This document shows positions 24,382-36,480 of a stretch of 64,000 nt of DNA, piece by piece. The number at the start of each line of letters is the position of its first letter. Position 1 is the stretch's first letter. The DNA comes from Dastarcus helophoroides. Its lineage: Eukaryota; Arthropoda; Insecta; Coleoptera; Bothrideridae. The position numbers were made by a program, and so were the translations under genes. The DNA is taken from assembly GCA_028583605.1 (NCBI GenBank), contig CM053329.1, positions 10,092,501 to 10,156,500 of the forward strand. The letters run 5' to 3'. The notes beneath the pieces were generated by a model. The model was not told where the DNA came from. It saw nothing but the letters and a program-made list of their open reading frames with translations, and did not search any database.

Positions 24382-25257
24382 CAGGGTGTTACAAAAGTCC
24401 GGGCCGCTACTTCAGGAGCATATTCTACACATTAAGATATGAAAAATGTTGAAATACATTTTTTTCTTTAAATTGCCTCCTAACGGAGATATGACCATTT
24501 AAAGATGGCGCCCCTAAAGTGGTTTTTTTACTACAAAAAGTTAACGGTTAGTAGCAAAGTCATGAAATTGGGCAAGCAGTTAAAGAATTGGATTAGGCAT
24601 ATTCTCATGTAACATATTTTTTAAATAAGCAGTAGCGTGGTGTGTAGGGGGTTGCCCGCGATTATTTTTTGCCGTAACTTTTTTGTATTGCAATATTTCG
24701 ACACAGGGGGCAGTAATTTCGAACACTTGCTTTGATTTTTTTTTCTTAATTTCGTACTATTTTTATATCAATGCAGTTAGTAGTGGATAAATTAGAAATT
24801 TGCAAAACGAATTCTAATAAATGCAACAATTTTGTTTAAACGCTTTTTTCTCGGAAACGGTTACTTTTAGCGACTTTGAGAAAGAGTACCTTTTTTGTAT
24901 AAAAAATGTTGCTTTTTACGATTATGGCATTTTTGTGTCGAAATATTGCAATACAAAAAAGTTACGGCAAAAAATAATCGCGGGCAACCCCCTACACACC
25001 ACGCTACTGCTTATTTAAAAAATATGTTACATGAGAATATGCCTAATCCAATTCTTTAACTGCTTGCCCAATTTCATGACTTTGCTACTAACCGTTAACT
25101 TTTTGTAGTAAAAAAACCACTTTAGGGGCGCCATCTTTAAATGGTCATATCTCCGTTAGGAGGCAATTTAAAGAAAAAAATGTATTTCAACATTTTTCAT
25201 ATCTTAATGTGTAGAATATGCTCCTGAAGTAGCGGCCCGGACTTTTGTAACACCCTG
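24382..25257. mobile_element. Foldback element C, 876 bp with perfect 324-bp arms
   Basis: Left arm 24382-24705 (CAGGGTGTTACAAAAGTCCG ...) and right arm 24934-25257 are reverse complements with no mismatch that I can find. They are separated by a 228-bp loop. TATA flanks both ends. There is no transposase. The perfect arms suggest recent insertion or arm-to-arm gene conversion. Confidence 0.9.
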
Positions 25258-25261
25258 TATA

Positions 25262-25603
25262 CTAAGAATATTCACTTCGTGCATGATTGATGCATCCTAA
25301 CGCGCATGCGCATCAAATCATACAAGTCGTATTGTCACAATTCGTTATCTATCAACCTTAACTATTTTTAACAGAGATGAGTGGCCTAAAGGCTAAGCTT
25401 TCACAAGCATTTAACATAGAATTCTTATTTACAACTCCTAACAGTTTAATATTATTATCTATCCTATGATTTAATTCAAAAGCATGTCAAGCCACACTTG
25501 ACTTTTCAGTTCTTCCGTACCTCAAATGAGCCAAATGCTCCTTCAGTCGTATTTCAAGAGACCGTCTAGTCTGCCCGCCGTACTTTTGAGGAGAATCTTT
25601 TTA
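25262..25603 (-). pseudogene. Penelope-like element, GIY-YIG endonuclease remnant
   Basis: The minus strand reads YGGQTRRSLEIRLKEHLAHL, close to the GIY-YIG signature of Penelope-like elements (Y-GQT-R-L--R--EH). A stop at TGA follows SSVA, then HAFELNHRIDNNIKLL and NSMLNACESLAF continue the domain. The first Gly-Ile-Tyr part and the reverse transcriptase are missing because another repeat begins at about 25604. Downstream (lower coordinates) it runs into the terminal repeat with the hammerhead-like motif, interrupted by foldback C. Confidence 0.78.
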
Positions 25604-25936
25604 ATGTACTGGATATACTTCTTTCGGGATTAGACCGTGTCAAAGAACTACTAAAAGTGTTCGACGTTTCGCCGACCATTGTAGGGGGGCTTTTTCAGTA
25701 ACAAAGAAAAGAAACAATAAATGAAAAGAAAAATATAAGGGAATATGCAAAAATAAAAGAATGAAAAGGCCAATTTTAAAACATCAGAGCACGGTAACTC
25801 GAATATGTCCACCATACCAGAGGCGAAACTTTTCCGAATTGAAAATTGGTAAAAAGGATAAGAAAGTTTAGACAGAAGAGCTCGGTAACTCAGTACGTCC
25901 ACCATACCAGAGGCGAAACTCTTCCGGGCAGAAGAG
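25604..25936 (-). mobile_element. Truncated copy of the 10.43-kb TIR element
   Basis: It shares GGATATACTTCTTTCGGGAT, GTGTTCGACGTTTCGCCGA and two GTCCACCATACCAGAGGCG blocks with 10432-10796. The hammerhead-like core at 25658-25702 is decayed (CUGAAAA box). The second TIR is absent. Confidence 0.65.
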
Positions 25937-26105
25937 TTTTTAATGATTAGATGCGGTCAATCATGCACGAAGTGAATATTCTTAGTGTATAAGGGTTAAT
26001 TTTAGGATTAGGTGTTAGTATCTCTCTGAAGATGATAGCTTTGCTGTTGAAACGCGTTAGAGCAACCTCTGTTGAGTTTTTTAATCTTTCTTTGGTTGTT
26101 GGAAT
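25937..26105 (+). mobile_element. Inverted Penelope-type terminal repeat, copy 3
   Basis: Reverse complement of the sequence flanking foldback C: TCAATCATGCACGAAGTGAA ..TATTCTTAGTGTATAAGGGTT.. then CTCTCTGAAGA and GAAACGCGTTAGAGCAACC. The hammerhead-like core is at 26022-26062. Penelope-like elements often have such inverted terminal copies. Confidence 0.7.
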
Positions 26106-27395
26106 TTTGAGAATAAAATAGTAATTTCAAAAAAGACCAATTTCGAGAATTTTTTTTTCTGGAAAAGTCGCATTTTTAGTAAATTATACTAAAAATAAAA
26201 ACCTAACCTTTCACAAAAACTTTAAACATGTTAAACATTCGAAAGGAGTCAAAATTTACAAAGGTCTAATTCTGGAAAAAGATGAAATTTTCAAAAAAAA
26301 ATCGATCTAATTTAGAGAGAAAACTATACATGATATATCTACAATTTTTCGCTTCCTTTAATTCTCAACTTTAACCGGCGTTTTGAATTTTTTCTCAAAA
26401 GTTTCAATTTTAATTTTTATCTTATAAATCACCTTGTTAGAAAGAATAAATATACATCCAGAATTTAAAAAAAAAAATTCCCAGCTGTTGTTCGGTATAA
26501 AATTTTTGACAAAAATATTTGAAACATTGAGATTAAGGTCAACTTTTCGAGCTTAAGGTCGAAATGTTGAAAAAATTTTAAAAACAAAAAAAAACTTTCA
26601 AACAAACTGTGAATTAAAACAAAAGGCTTTATTGAAATTTTGAAAAGTTCATATTTCGAAATTGATTTAATAAAAATTCAACTTTCAAGCTTAAAGCAAA
26701 AATTTGGCAAAAAACTTAGAATTTTCCAGCACGAATAAAATTTCAAGAAAAGGAATTGGAATTTCTAGCAAAAAGTAACATTTTCTAAAAAAAAGCCAAA
26801 GTGTTTCGAAAAAATTGATATTTTCAAACCGAAGTTCTAAAAAAACAGTAAAAATTGGAGATTATAATTTCTCTAAATTTCGAGGCCAACATTTAAATAT
26901 TAAATTTCATAAAAATAAAAAAAAGTTATTAAATAAAAATTCAAATGTTTGGTTTAAATTTAAAATAAAAAAAGAGTTTTAGCGTTTCCACTCCAAATTT
27001 CGATACAAGAGTTTAAGTTATCAAAGTTATGGCAAAATGTTGAAAATAGAAATAATCAAAAGTAAACTTACCATTAAAAGGATTTCATATTTTTAACCTT
27101 TACTACAAGAATAAATATTAAAAATTCCACGATGTTTCGTTTAATATTGGATACTATCGAACCTTGATAAAAAGCGAAACCTGGTCTGATAATATCAAAT
27201 ATTTATCCCAATATCGTAAAAGGAATATTTATTGTTACACTTATTGTTGACATATTTTATGAATTAGAAAAATAGAGAGAATAAAAAGCGACACAATAAA
27301 CTGCGAATTTAAAAAAAATCAACTTTTACCTTAAACATTCAAAGGTTACAACAAATTTTAAAAATATTGAATTAAGGTTAAAATTTTAGTAGAAA
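26106..27395. repeat. Low-complexity block
   Basis: GAAATTT/AAAATTTCGA-type words, no gene seen. Confidence 0.6.
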
Positions 27396-27399
27396 TATA

Positions 27400-28731
27400 C
27401 AGGCTGGGCCATAAGTAATGATACACAGAGCAAGAGTAGATTTTTCGTAAAAAAATAATGTGATTTAGCTACATTTACCTTATACGAAAAGTTCATATTA
27501 ACAGAGATACAGGGTGTCAAAGTTGAAAAAAAAAATTGGGATTTTTTTCGCACAACTGATGAACACTATAGACAAGAAATTTGGTATTGGGGGGTTTCTT
27601 TGGTCAAGAAATTCTAATTTGCTAACAGATTGTCAGTAACTCATGCGCTACCTTGTATTATTCTAAAACATCATAACTTTTTTATGCCTTTATATACACT
27701 TATTTTAAAAAAATATTTTTATTTATCTACATTTTTTACGTAAAAAAGGTATACTTTTTAAATGTTGATACCAGCAACCGTTTTCAAGATATTTGCTTTT
27801 AAAGTTTGCCGTACATTTATGGTAAGTTATGTAAATGTGAATTTTTTGCAGTAAGTTTCAAAATAAAAGTAGTAAAACTGACTCTAAAATAGTTTCTATT
27901 AAATAATACTCTACTGACTCTATTATTACACATATTTTTTTAAATTGCTAAAGCAAATTTAAATAAAATACAAAAACAAAATTTATTTTTAAAAATAAGT
28001 ATGTGGAAAATGACCTTTTTCATGTACAGGGATTGTAAACAATTAAAAATTTGGCTGTTCTTTATTAAAATTCATCTCCAAATATTTGCTTGGACCACCC
28101 AGACTATTAAAATTTTCTTGTGCGGACTCAGATATCATATCTCACATCTCTGTGTTAAAAAATAAATTGCGTCTTAATTTTTTGGATTTTTTTTGAGATT
28201 TTTAAAATTTAGGTAATAATATTATCAGCAAAGTAATATTTGACATAAATTAGTTTCAAAGCTGCCTTATGATTACTTTATATCTTAGTAATATAAAATC
28301 AAGGCACGTCAAGATTTAAAGGCAAATATCTTGGAAACGGTTGCTCGTATTAACTTTCAGAAAGTACACCTTTTTTTAGGTAAAAAATATGGAGAAATAA
28401 AATTACCCGTTTGGAATTAATATACATGGGTGTACAAAAAAGTTATGATGCTTTAGAATTATGCAGGATAGCGCAGGTAGCGCCCCCTATCAGCTATTGG
28501 TAATATGTTAGCAAATTAGAGTTTGTCGACTTAAGAAACTCCCTTGTGCCAAATTTCGTGCTTATATTACAATTCATTCCATAAATTATACAAAAACATT
28601 TTTTTCAACTTTGACACCCTGTATCTCTGTTAATATTAACTTTTGGTATAAGGTAAATGCAGTTAAATCATATTATTTATATTTGGAAAATCCACCATTG
28701 CTCTGTGAACCATTACTTATGGTCCACCCTG
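27400..28731. mobile_element. Foldback element D, ~1.33 kb
   Basis: Ends read TATA-CAGGCTGGGCCATAAGTAATG and its inverse CATTACTTATGGTCCACCCTG-TATA. Arms extend almost to the centre near 28.05 kb with moderate divergence; an inner ACAGGGTGTCAAAGTTGAA motif is also mirrored (27509 and 28611). There is no coding sequence. Confidence 0.85.
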
Positions 28732-28735
28732 TATA

Positions 28736-31190
28736 TTCGAAAAAAAAAAACTCGAATGTTGAAGTTGCAAATTAAACTTGAAATAGTTTCGAGAAAATAG
28801 TCTAAAATAAAACACAATTAACGGAAAACAAAACTGAGGTTACATTCGTCTCGAAATTGTTAATAAAAATTGTTATAAAGATGCCACGTTAAAATCTGGT
28901 CTACTACATGTTGGATATGCAGTACAACATTTGTAAGCCACTAAGCCACTAAGCCACTAGCAGGCAACTAAAATCGTAAAATTTTCAATAGTAAAGCACA
29001 GATTGACGATTTCCAGGGAGATTTTTCGAAACCAGTTTCGTGCATTTTTCTAACTTCATCCTGGGTAGAAATAAACGAGCTTTGCTGTTCTCATTATTCA
29101 AGACATCGCGTCCGATTCCAATTTAATTAGACTCATCACGACACTTTCAATTCGACTTTCAGAGAGGATCAGCCAGTTTAGAAATCATTTAGTGGGGTTA
29201 TCGTACTAATTACGGCAACCCTAATAACTTCTTGTTGGAGAACGATGTAAAAAAAAATAAAAGAACCAGTATTTAAATCAAGAGCAGTTGTTATTCACCA
29301 AAGGTAGCTTCCCACGCTTCTTATGCCCAAATGTCTGAAATGGACAGTTTAGGAAACTTGACTTAATGTAACCAGATAAAGGCTTGGTCTCAAGGTGGGG
29401 CACGCGTTATAGATCATGTCTCTGCCTGGCTCACGTGGCTCTAATTAGACACAGTTGACGCAAATGTAAATATTAATGTTAACAAAAAAAAATTAGAACG
29501 GGTATAGAATTTCAACAATTTTTCTTCTATTTTTCTAGTACTTAGTTACGAATAGTTTAAATTGGAAATCAGGAGCGCCTTTTTTAGGTTAAATCAGTTT
29601 TGAATTCTGAATGTAATTTTGCAAGCCAAAGTCTTGTTCTTTTTCTTTTCAATTCGCCAGCCTTAAGGACTTTGGAATGTAAACGATAAACGCCGTAAGT
29701 CATTTTACGAGAACATTTATGTTATTTAAGCAGCTCGGTTAATTGGGATTTGTAAAAATGTGATGAGCCGCAATTGAAATAAATGAATAAATTCAACATT
29801 TTTATGATGGTGTTCCAGGGCACGTGAATAATGAGGAAGTCACTTAATTATATAATGCAGCGTTTACTTAAGCACGTAGTTGGGATTTTTATGTCTTTGG
29901 TTTTTGTCTCAGACAGAATTATTCCATTTCATTCATGCACTGCGCTTTTACTATTTGTTAGATTCATTTCAAGTCGTATGCGGCTTAATTAGTCTAGGTT
30001 CAGTCAGGATATTTGGTAATAGAATGGTTGTTCACATTAATTAACCACCCTTAGAGAAAAAATATTTAATACCATGTTTGTCAAAGCTTTTTATTTTTGT
30101 TACCAAAGGCAAATTATTAACCTTGTTCGGGGCCCTGTGTATTACGCTGGTGGAGGCCCCATAGGATAGTTTTGCTAAAAAAAAAATATCCCATGGCATG
30201 TTTACAATATTTTTATTGCGTAGAAAAAGAAAGGCCATGAGGTCTAAAAATAATATTTTTCCATTTTGCATTTGCAATAATTTTGACGACAAAAAAAAAG
30301 ATCTCACCTACTGTTGTGGTTCTACTTCCTTAAATCTGCCAATGGTTATTGTTGAATTTTTAGTTACTTTTGAAGAAATGCTTGATACTAAAAAGAAGTC
30401 ATAAAACTATTTATCATTTGATACAGGATACAAGAAAATCAAAAACTTAGATAACATTGGCAGATTCTGGATCAAGGTTATTTATTAAAAGTTTAATTTA
30501 TAAGGGTGAAGAAAAGCGATCTTGAATGAGAAAATTGTTCAGATTTTATTTAATTTTGTCAGTGATCAGAAATGTTTAGCAGTGTTAGTAGAAAATAAAT
30601 GTTATGTTTACACACATATTTGCAGTATATTTTACTTGATCCAGAATGATATAAAAAAAATTGTTTTTGTCTATTTCCTCCTAATTTAATTAAAATTATG
30701 GCTTATGTTAAAAAAAGCAAGAGCACGAAGCAAACCTCCCACTTTGAAAGGTTAATAAATAGACAGGAATAATCAGTTTTGTTATTATAATTTCGCCTTA
30801 TAAAAATAGCTTTGCTTTTAATACAAAAATGATAAATATTTTTATGAATAACGAGCAACATGCAAACTTACAAAAAATGAAATATGCATCGCATTTTATT
30901 CAACGTATTTTACAATGTAATGTAATTTTAACGCTCTAATCATCTGACTAATTAAATAAGGTATAAAAAATTATGCATCCTTTCTCCTATATATACCAAA
31001 AAACTTACACAACTTGCATTTATATTGTATACAGCAATTGAATTAAGAAATTGGAGGAATAAATGAACTAAATTACCATTTAAAGTAAAAATGTGGAACT
31101 TTGGACTATTCTTTTTAAATAAATCGTATTTTTAATCGTTTATATCAAAGATGTTTAACTCTGTTAAACATATAATATCGATAAAATAAC
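28736..31190. other. Intergenic DNA without recognisable gene
   Basis: 28.86-30.0 kb looks like ordinary single-copy DNA. 30.04-30.41 kb has overlapping open frames of 88 and 68 codons on opposite strands that match nothing I know. A small (CTAAGCCA)n tandem lies at about 28937. Confidence 0.4.
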
Positions 31191-31195
31191 AGAAA

Positions 31196-31325
31196 ATAAA
31201 ATTAAGTGGAAAGAACATGTAGAACGAATGAATGAAAAAAGGTTGCCTGCCAAAAAGATGGGTATCGTAACAAGCAATAATGCCTAAAACCGGAATTAAA
31301 GAAGAAGAATAAGAAGAGGATATTT
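31196..31325 (+). pseudogene. RTE-like LINE C-terminal fragment
   Basis: Plus strand reads IKWKEHVERMNEKRLPAKKM, the C-terminal WxxHVERM..RLP motif of RTE-like LINE polyproteins, followed by an AGAAGAAT-rich tail. Confidence 0.6.
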
Positions 31326-31429
31326 TTAAGCCTTACTTTGTGTAATCCTTCTTCTAAAATACTCGTAAGGAGCCTGTGATCCATCAAATTAGTTAACACA
31401 GCAACAGCCAAATAAGCTTTTTTTGTAAG

Positions 31430-33600
31430 GTTAATCCACTCGCAAAGGGTAACCCCATTATGCTTTCAAAGCACTGCGAGTAGAATGCGGAAACAAGGAT
31501 AGATGGCGATGAACCGCCTTCTTAAACAAGGATAGGTTGTAATTTTTGAGGAAAATTCTTTTCGGTAACAAGTTCCATAACTTGGAAGTTCTATAGAAAA
31601 AAGAGTCTCCGCAGCAGAAATCCTCACTGTGTTAAGGTGTTAAGCTGGACGGCACAGGAATTTTCTGTCTCCGACTGTCTAGTATGCCTCAAGGATCTTG
31701 CCCTTGAGGAAATCGATCCTATTACAGCATCTTCCATGATGGTACTTGTAGAAAAGAGACAAGTCACCAACCATACACCTGTGCTCTAGTGTTTCGAGAG
31801 AATCGGTCAGATTCTCGTCATCAATTAGGCGAATCGCTCTTCTTTGAACTGAATCCAAGAGAGCTAAAGTATGTTTTGGGGCTCAACTCCAAACATGAAA
31901 ACAGTATTCTAGTGTTGGCCTAACTTGAGTTTTGTATAGTGTTAATAGCTGATGAGATGTGAAGTACTTTTTAGCTCTAAAAAGAAAGCCTAGCTTCTGA
32001 GAGGCGGATTTGGCAATGGCGCGCACATGATCGTCCTAAGAGAAGTTAGTGCTTGCATTCACTCCTAGGATAGACAGATTAGATCCCATTGGAAGGATTT
32101 TACCTTTCATTAGTATGTTTGTTGCATTATCCCTTGATGTTTTCTTAGAGAAAACCGCGTCCTGAATTTTTGAAGCGTTGAAGTCGACCAAATGGTTCTT
32201 ACTCCATTCTAGAATAATCAAGAGATACCGATTAATCATCTGTACCTGCTGTTTCCTTAATCGATCTAAAGAAATAAGATGACACAAGGTTACTATCATC
32301 TGCGTACTGTATAAAGGATTGAAAGTTGAAGCTAAGAGATCATTAATGTTTAACAGAAATAATATAGGGGACAGAACTGACTGCTGAGGCACCCCCGCGT
32401 TAATCGCAAATGTCTCGGATGAGATGCCATCGACGACGACTTAAAGAGATCTGTCAGCGAAACAATTGGATACCAAATGACAGACTCCAGAAGGAAGACC
32501 ATAAGATGTTAATTTGGCGAAAAGAGATCGGTGCTAGACTGTCCAAAGCCTTTGAGATATCGAATGCCACAATCCTGGCCTCACAATGTTTTTCCACGGC
32601 TGAGTTACAGATATGAGTAACATATGCCAGGAGATCGCCAGTGGAACGTTATTGTCTAAAACCGTATTGGCTGTCGGAGATTATTCTATTTTTCTCCAGA
32701 TATTTAAGAATCTCGATGTTGATAACCTTTTCCATCACTTTAAATATAACGGGTAACAAAGATATGGGGCGATAGTTGTTAGCCAGATTCATTTTTCCCT
32801 TTTTAGGGACAGGCTGCACTCTAGCAGATTTCCAAATGTTAGGGAATACACCTTTGTTGTAAGAGAGTGTGAACAATTTGCTTAGGACAGGAGTCAACTC
32901 CAGGGCGTACTTCTTAAGAACAATAGCGGGAATACCATCAAGGCCAGAAGCTTTCGAGGTGTTGACCTCAAGCAGTATCTTCCTGATTGTGTGTTGTCTG
33001 AAAACAACTTCAGGCATTGAAGTGCCAACCTTAGGAAGAATAGGAGGAGCTGCGCTTCGAGAATCAAGATTGGAATTTTCAGCAAACATTAAGGCTAACA
33101 TGTCAGCCTTTTCCTTGGAGGTAGTAGCAATATTGCTATTTTCATCAAATAAAGGTGGAAAATTTGAAGATGTAAAATTCTTTCCAATCGACTTTGCAAA
33201 TTCCCAAAAGGACCCGGAACCGTTCGGACAGTTGATAAGCCTCTGGCGCATTTTACGATCGAAATCACCTTTTCCTCGTAAATAACCTGTTTACAAGAAT
33301 TTCATGCATCTACAAATATAGTCCCAGTCTCGACTGAAGGATTATTTTGCCAACGACGATTTTTGCAGGAGACAGCCCGAGCATATTTTTAACTGAACCA
33401 AGATTTACTGGAGGCAGACCTCCTTTGGGAGTGAGGAATTAAGCATTCCATACCAATCAGAATAGTTTCCGTGATGGATTTAGCGACTAAGGGGAGGTTA
33501 AAGCAGACTTCCTGCCATGGGAAAGATTCAAAGAAGTCTCTTAATTCTTCCTAGTTTGCAGCTACTGGTACAATGTAATCATTCAGAAAAGCGACACCTG
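31430..33600 (-). pseudogene. CR1/jockey-like LINE reverse transcriptase, frameshifted
   Basis: On the minus strand from high to low coordinates: an upstream piece resembling ..FPWQEVCFNLPL; the 32649-33251 frame with SKASGLDGIPAIVLKKYA, KSARVQPVPKKG, NYRPISLLPVIFKVMEKV and SQYGFRQ; YADDS at about 32295-32309; PQQSVLSPILFLLNINDLL and HLVDFNASKIQDAVFS in 32036-32392; then the C-terminal LYKTQVRPTLEYCFHVWS, RRAIRLIDD and SLFYKYHHGRC near 31.7-31.9 kb. The catalytic YADD and fingers are recognisable, but at least two frameshifts and several stops make it dead. The endonuclease is missing or too decayed. Confidence 0.88.
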
Positions 33601-34164
33601 TCTAAAAATATTCAAGATGGTTTGATGTTTTTGTGCATTTTATTTCCTCTCAGTACATAAATAATTCGGTTGTAAAATCCATGCATCTGCCCGCAAAAAT
33701 AAAATGTACCACTTGTTGGCTTTCTTCATCGAAAATAATTAATCTGCAGAGGAAGGGGACTTTCTCGCACAGAGGGTTCTTTAAGCGTGCCACCAGGAAC
33801 TACCAAACGGGAAAGCCATCAGGTTCACTGGAGTGCAATCCACTCCTCATCAAATGACAAAACACATCAAAAAACAAGCTTTTAAGAGGTCTATTAGCTG
33901 AGGTTTTAAAAGGCCCTAGCGACTTGTAAGTGACAAGGAAAAGACCCTCAGTCCCACATGCTGTCCTATCTTTGGTGTTGTGCGGCTCTATTAGCTTGCC
34001 GGGGCACATTTGGAGGAAAATTCAAAACTGAAAACACCAACCGAGATTTGTGAAGGTCGACACTTCAGCCCCCTGGGATGAGTTCACTTGATAACTACTT
34101 AGAGCGTCTAGAAAATTTAAAACTATGGTATAGCATTTAAAGGAGTCTATACAAGTTGCGATTA
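33601..34164. other. Decayed sequence of uncertain origin
   Basis: Open frames on the minus strand (for example 33800-34009, ..YKSLGPFKTSANRPLKSLFF) look like former coding DNA but I cannot name the family. It lies between the CR1-like LINE and the Tc1-like element, and similar-style sequence resumes after 35.59 kb. Confidence 0.3.
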
Positions 34165-35587
34165 CTAATAATAAGAGCTGGGATTTTATGCAAAATGCAT
34201 GTAAAGTACATATGTGCATATTTAGACATTTTTAAATAAATGCATATGCAGTTTTTGTTTTGCATATTTCAGGGTTTTTTCTAAACTGATATGATAAATT
34301 TGTTTTTGTTCAGTTAATACAAAAGCAGTCAAGTTAGATAATTAAGCCTTAATTTAAAATAAAGGTGTCTACATATCTTGTTTTACATAGAGTATGTTTA
34401 TCAAGAAACGTTCCTCGGTTTTAGAAAAACTATTGAAAATTTTTTGATTTTTACTTTTTAGTTGAAAGTACATTAAAAAGCTTACAGTGCAACTACCTAT
34501 TACATGGTCCAATCCCCATTGCTTTTCTCTGGCCATACTTTCTGCCAGTTTTTCAGCATATCTTAGGAGTAATAAGCGCCATATCTCTCTGATTTTTCAT
34601 GAAAGCTGGTTGAGAATGAAGACACGTGTTTCTGCAAGCTTCATCATTGCGGTGCTTCAAATAATTTTCATTCGATTTCCATCAAGAAACTATGAAAACT
34701 AGTCTGAAGTTTCGATGTCAGTTTCTTCTCTCCATGAGGTACAGAAGTGACTCCGATATTTTGGATCATTGTCCTCCTCTAAAATCCAGTCTTTGCTTTT
34801 GACACCAAACATCTTCTGGATAGGCTTTGTAAAGCCACGTTTATAAATAATGACGATTTTCTAAGGATCCAAGTTCTGCATAAAGAGCTCTAAACACCTA
34901 AAACCGTGCTCAGAGGAACATCCCAAACATGGAGTTTTATTCGGTGTTTGATGGTTCACTAAGCAATCGCTCACCAGCATACCTTATGGAAGCCCATGCC
35001 CAGGACAATGCTTTGTCAGAAAAAATTACATTGGATCAATAGCAATCGAGATTCTCGACAGCCCAGACGTTGCATTTTCTCCTGTAGGTCTTCGAAAACA
35101 ACGGCTTATGGCTCGTGCTTCGATATTGTATGCTTTTCTCAGCCAAATGGTATTTCTGCTGACGTCAACTCCTCTCTTAGCTAGCTTGGCTTTGGTTTCA
35201 CGTAATTGCAGAGTAGCATTGCATTAAACACCTGTAAGGTGATTTTATCCTGCTATTTTAGTGTTACTTTCGATTTGCCTCCATCCAGAAGATCTTCGTT
35301 GGTTTTACAGGATTCAACTCACCTCTTCACGAATGTCCTCAACTTTCTTAAATCATAAACAGTTTGTGAAAAATCGAGGAACGTTTCTTGCCGAACCTAC
35401 GGTACGTAAATGTATTCATATTTTCCCTGTGTATTAATCCTTAACACCGCTATTGTTTGAAATTTTTTATTGAAATAAATGCATATAAAATATTTTGTAG
35501 TGCATATTTTGCAAGTATTTTAGGGCATATTGCAAGCATATTTTTTTACTTATTTTGCTGCATGTAATCCCAGCTCTAATAATTAAT
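34165..35587 (-). mobile_element. Tc1-like DNA transposon remnant with TIRs
   Basis: Ends are GAGCTGGGAT..ATGCA and TGCATGTAATCCCAGCTC in inverted orientation, both flanked by TAATAA. Subterminal ATAAATGCATATGCA-like words are also mirrored. The minus-strand interior keeps broken pieces of a DDE transposase: WILEEDNDPKYRSHFCT (D-x-D-P-K-R-S), then ..MNIIHEACRN-like tail and CCEKLAESMARK. Stops and frameshifts are frequent. Confidence 0.65.
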
Positions 35588-36480
35588 TCAATATTATGCA
35601 GTTTGCTGACACCTTCTTACAAAATATCTATTAAACTTAATGGCATTATAATAGCATGGAAGCTCCACTTTTTATTTTCTTTTAGTTACTCTTCAATGAC
35701 TTTGAAGCCTTTGATGAAGAATTCTGTTGGCACAACCAAAAACCAACATTCTGAGAGACAATTTTTCTAATAACATGGTTAACGCAGCTTTGGAATACGC
35801 AGTCTAATCGAAGACGCTGACGGCGAAAGTTGAAAGTAATTGAAATTAACTTATGGCAACGTAAGTCAGTATGTTTCAAAACAGTGTGGTATGCATCTAT
35901 ATTAGTGTCTTATCAGTGTCGAAGAGCCGTAAAAACAATTGTAATATATGTACTGCGCTTTTTATACCCCGAATGAAAACCATTTTGGTCTTGCATGGCT
36001 GGATATGTGGATTTGTAATAAGCTAGAATAAATAATGTCCCTACTCTTTAGACATTCAACTATATGCACAATTCGTTTCTTGACTCGCAGAAATCCAATG
36101 CCTGTTTCGCACTTGCCTTATTTGTTAATACAGGTAGGCGACGTTTCTTTCCGCTATTAGCATACAGTCCGATAAACATTGACTCTCTTCGGTTTAGAAA
36201 CAAGCGGTATCGAAAATTCCATTGGTAATATAATAATAAAAAAATTTATGTTTTTAACCCTTACTTCTCGAAATGATTCAGTTTTTTACTTGACATTAAG
36301 AGTTTCCTAACTCTCTTGCCTGATGGTCTGTCAAAGAATTACCCCTACAGCCCTATGTAGTGACACATATCTAGTGAGTCTGTGTTCTTGACACAGAATG
36401 ACCACCCTTGTCACCTAATAGACAAGTAAATTATGAGCTCTGCTAGAGAAAATCATACTCCCTTATTTTCTAGAAATTCT
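35588..36480. other. No recognisable gene
   Basis: Mixed-composition intergenic sequence; the 65-codon minus frame 35682-35879 is unrecognised. Confidence 0.35.

Noticed and set aside
32869..33285. 138-codon plus-strand frame
   Set aside because: It is the reverse strand of the CR1-like reverse transcriptase, which has clear family motifs on the minus strand.
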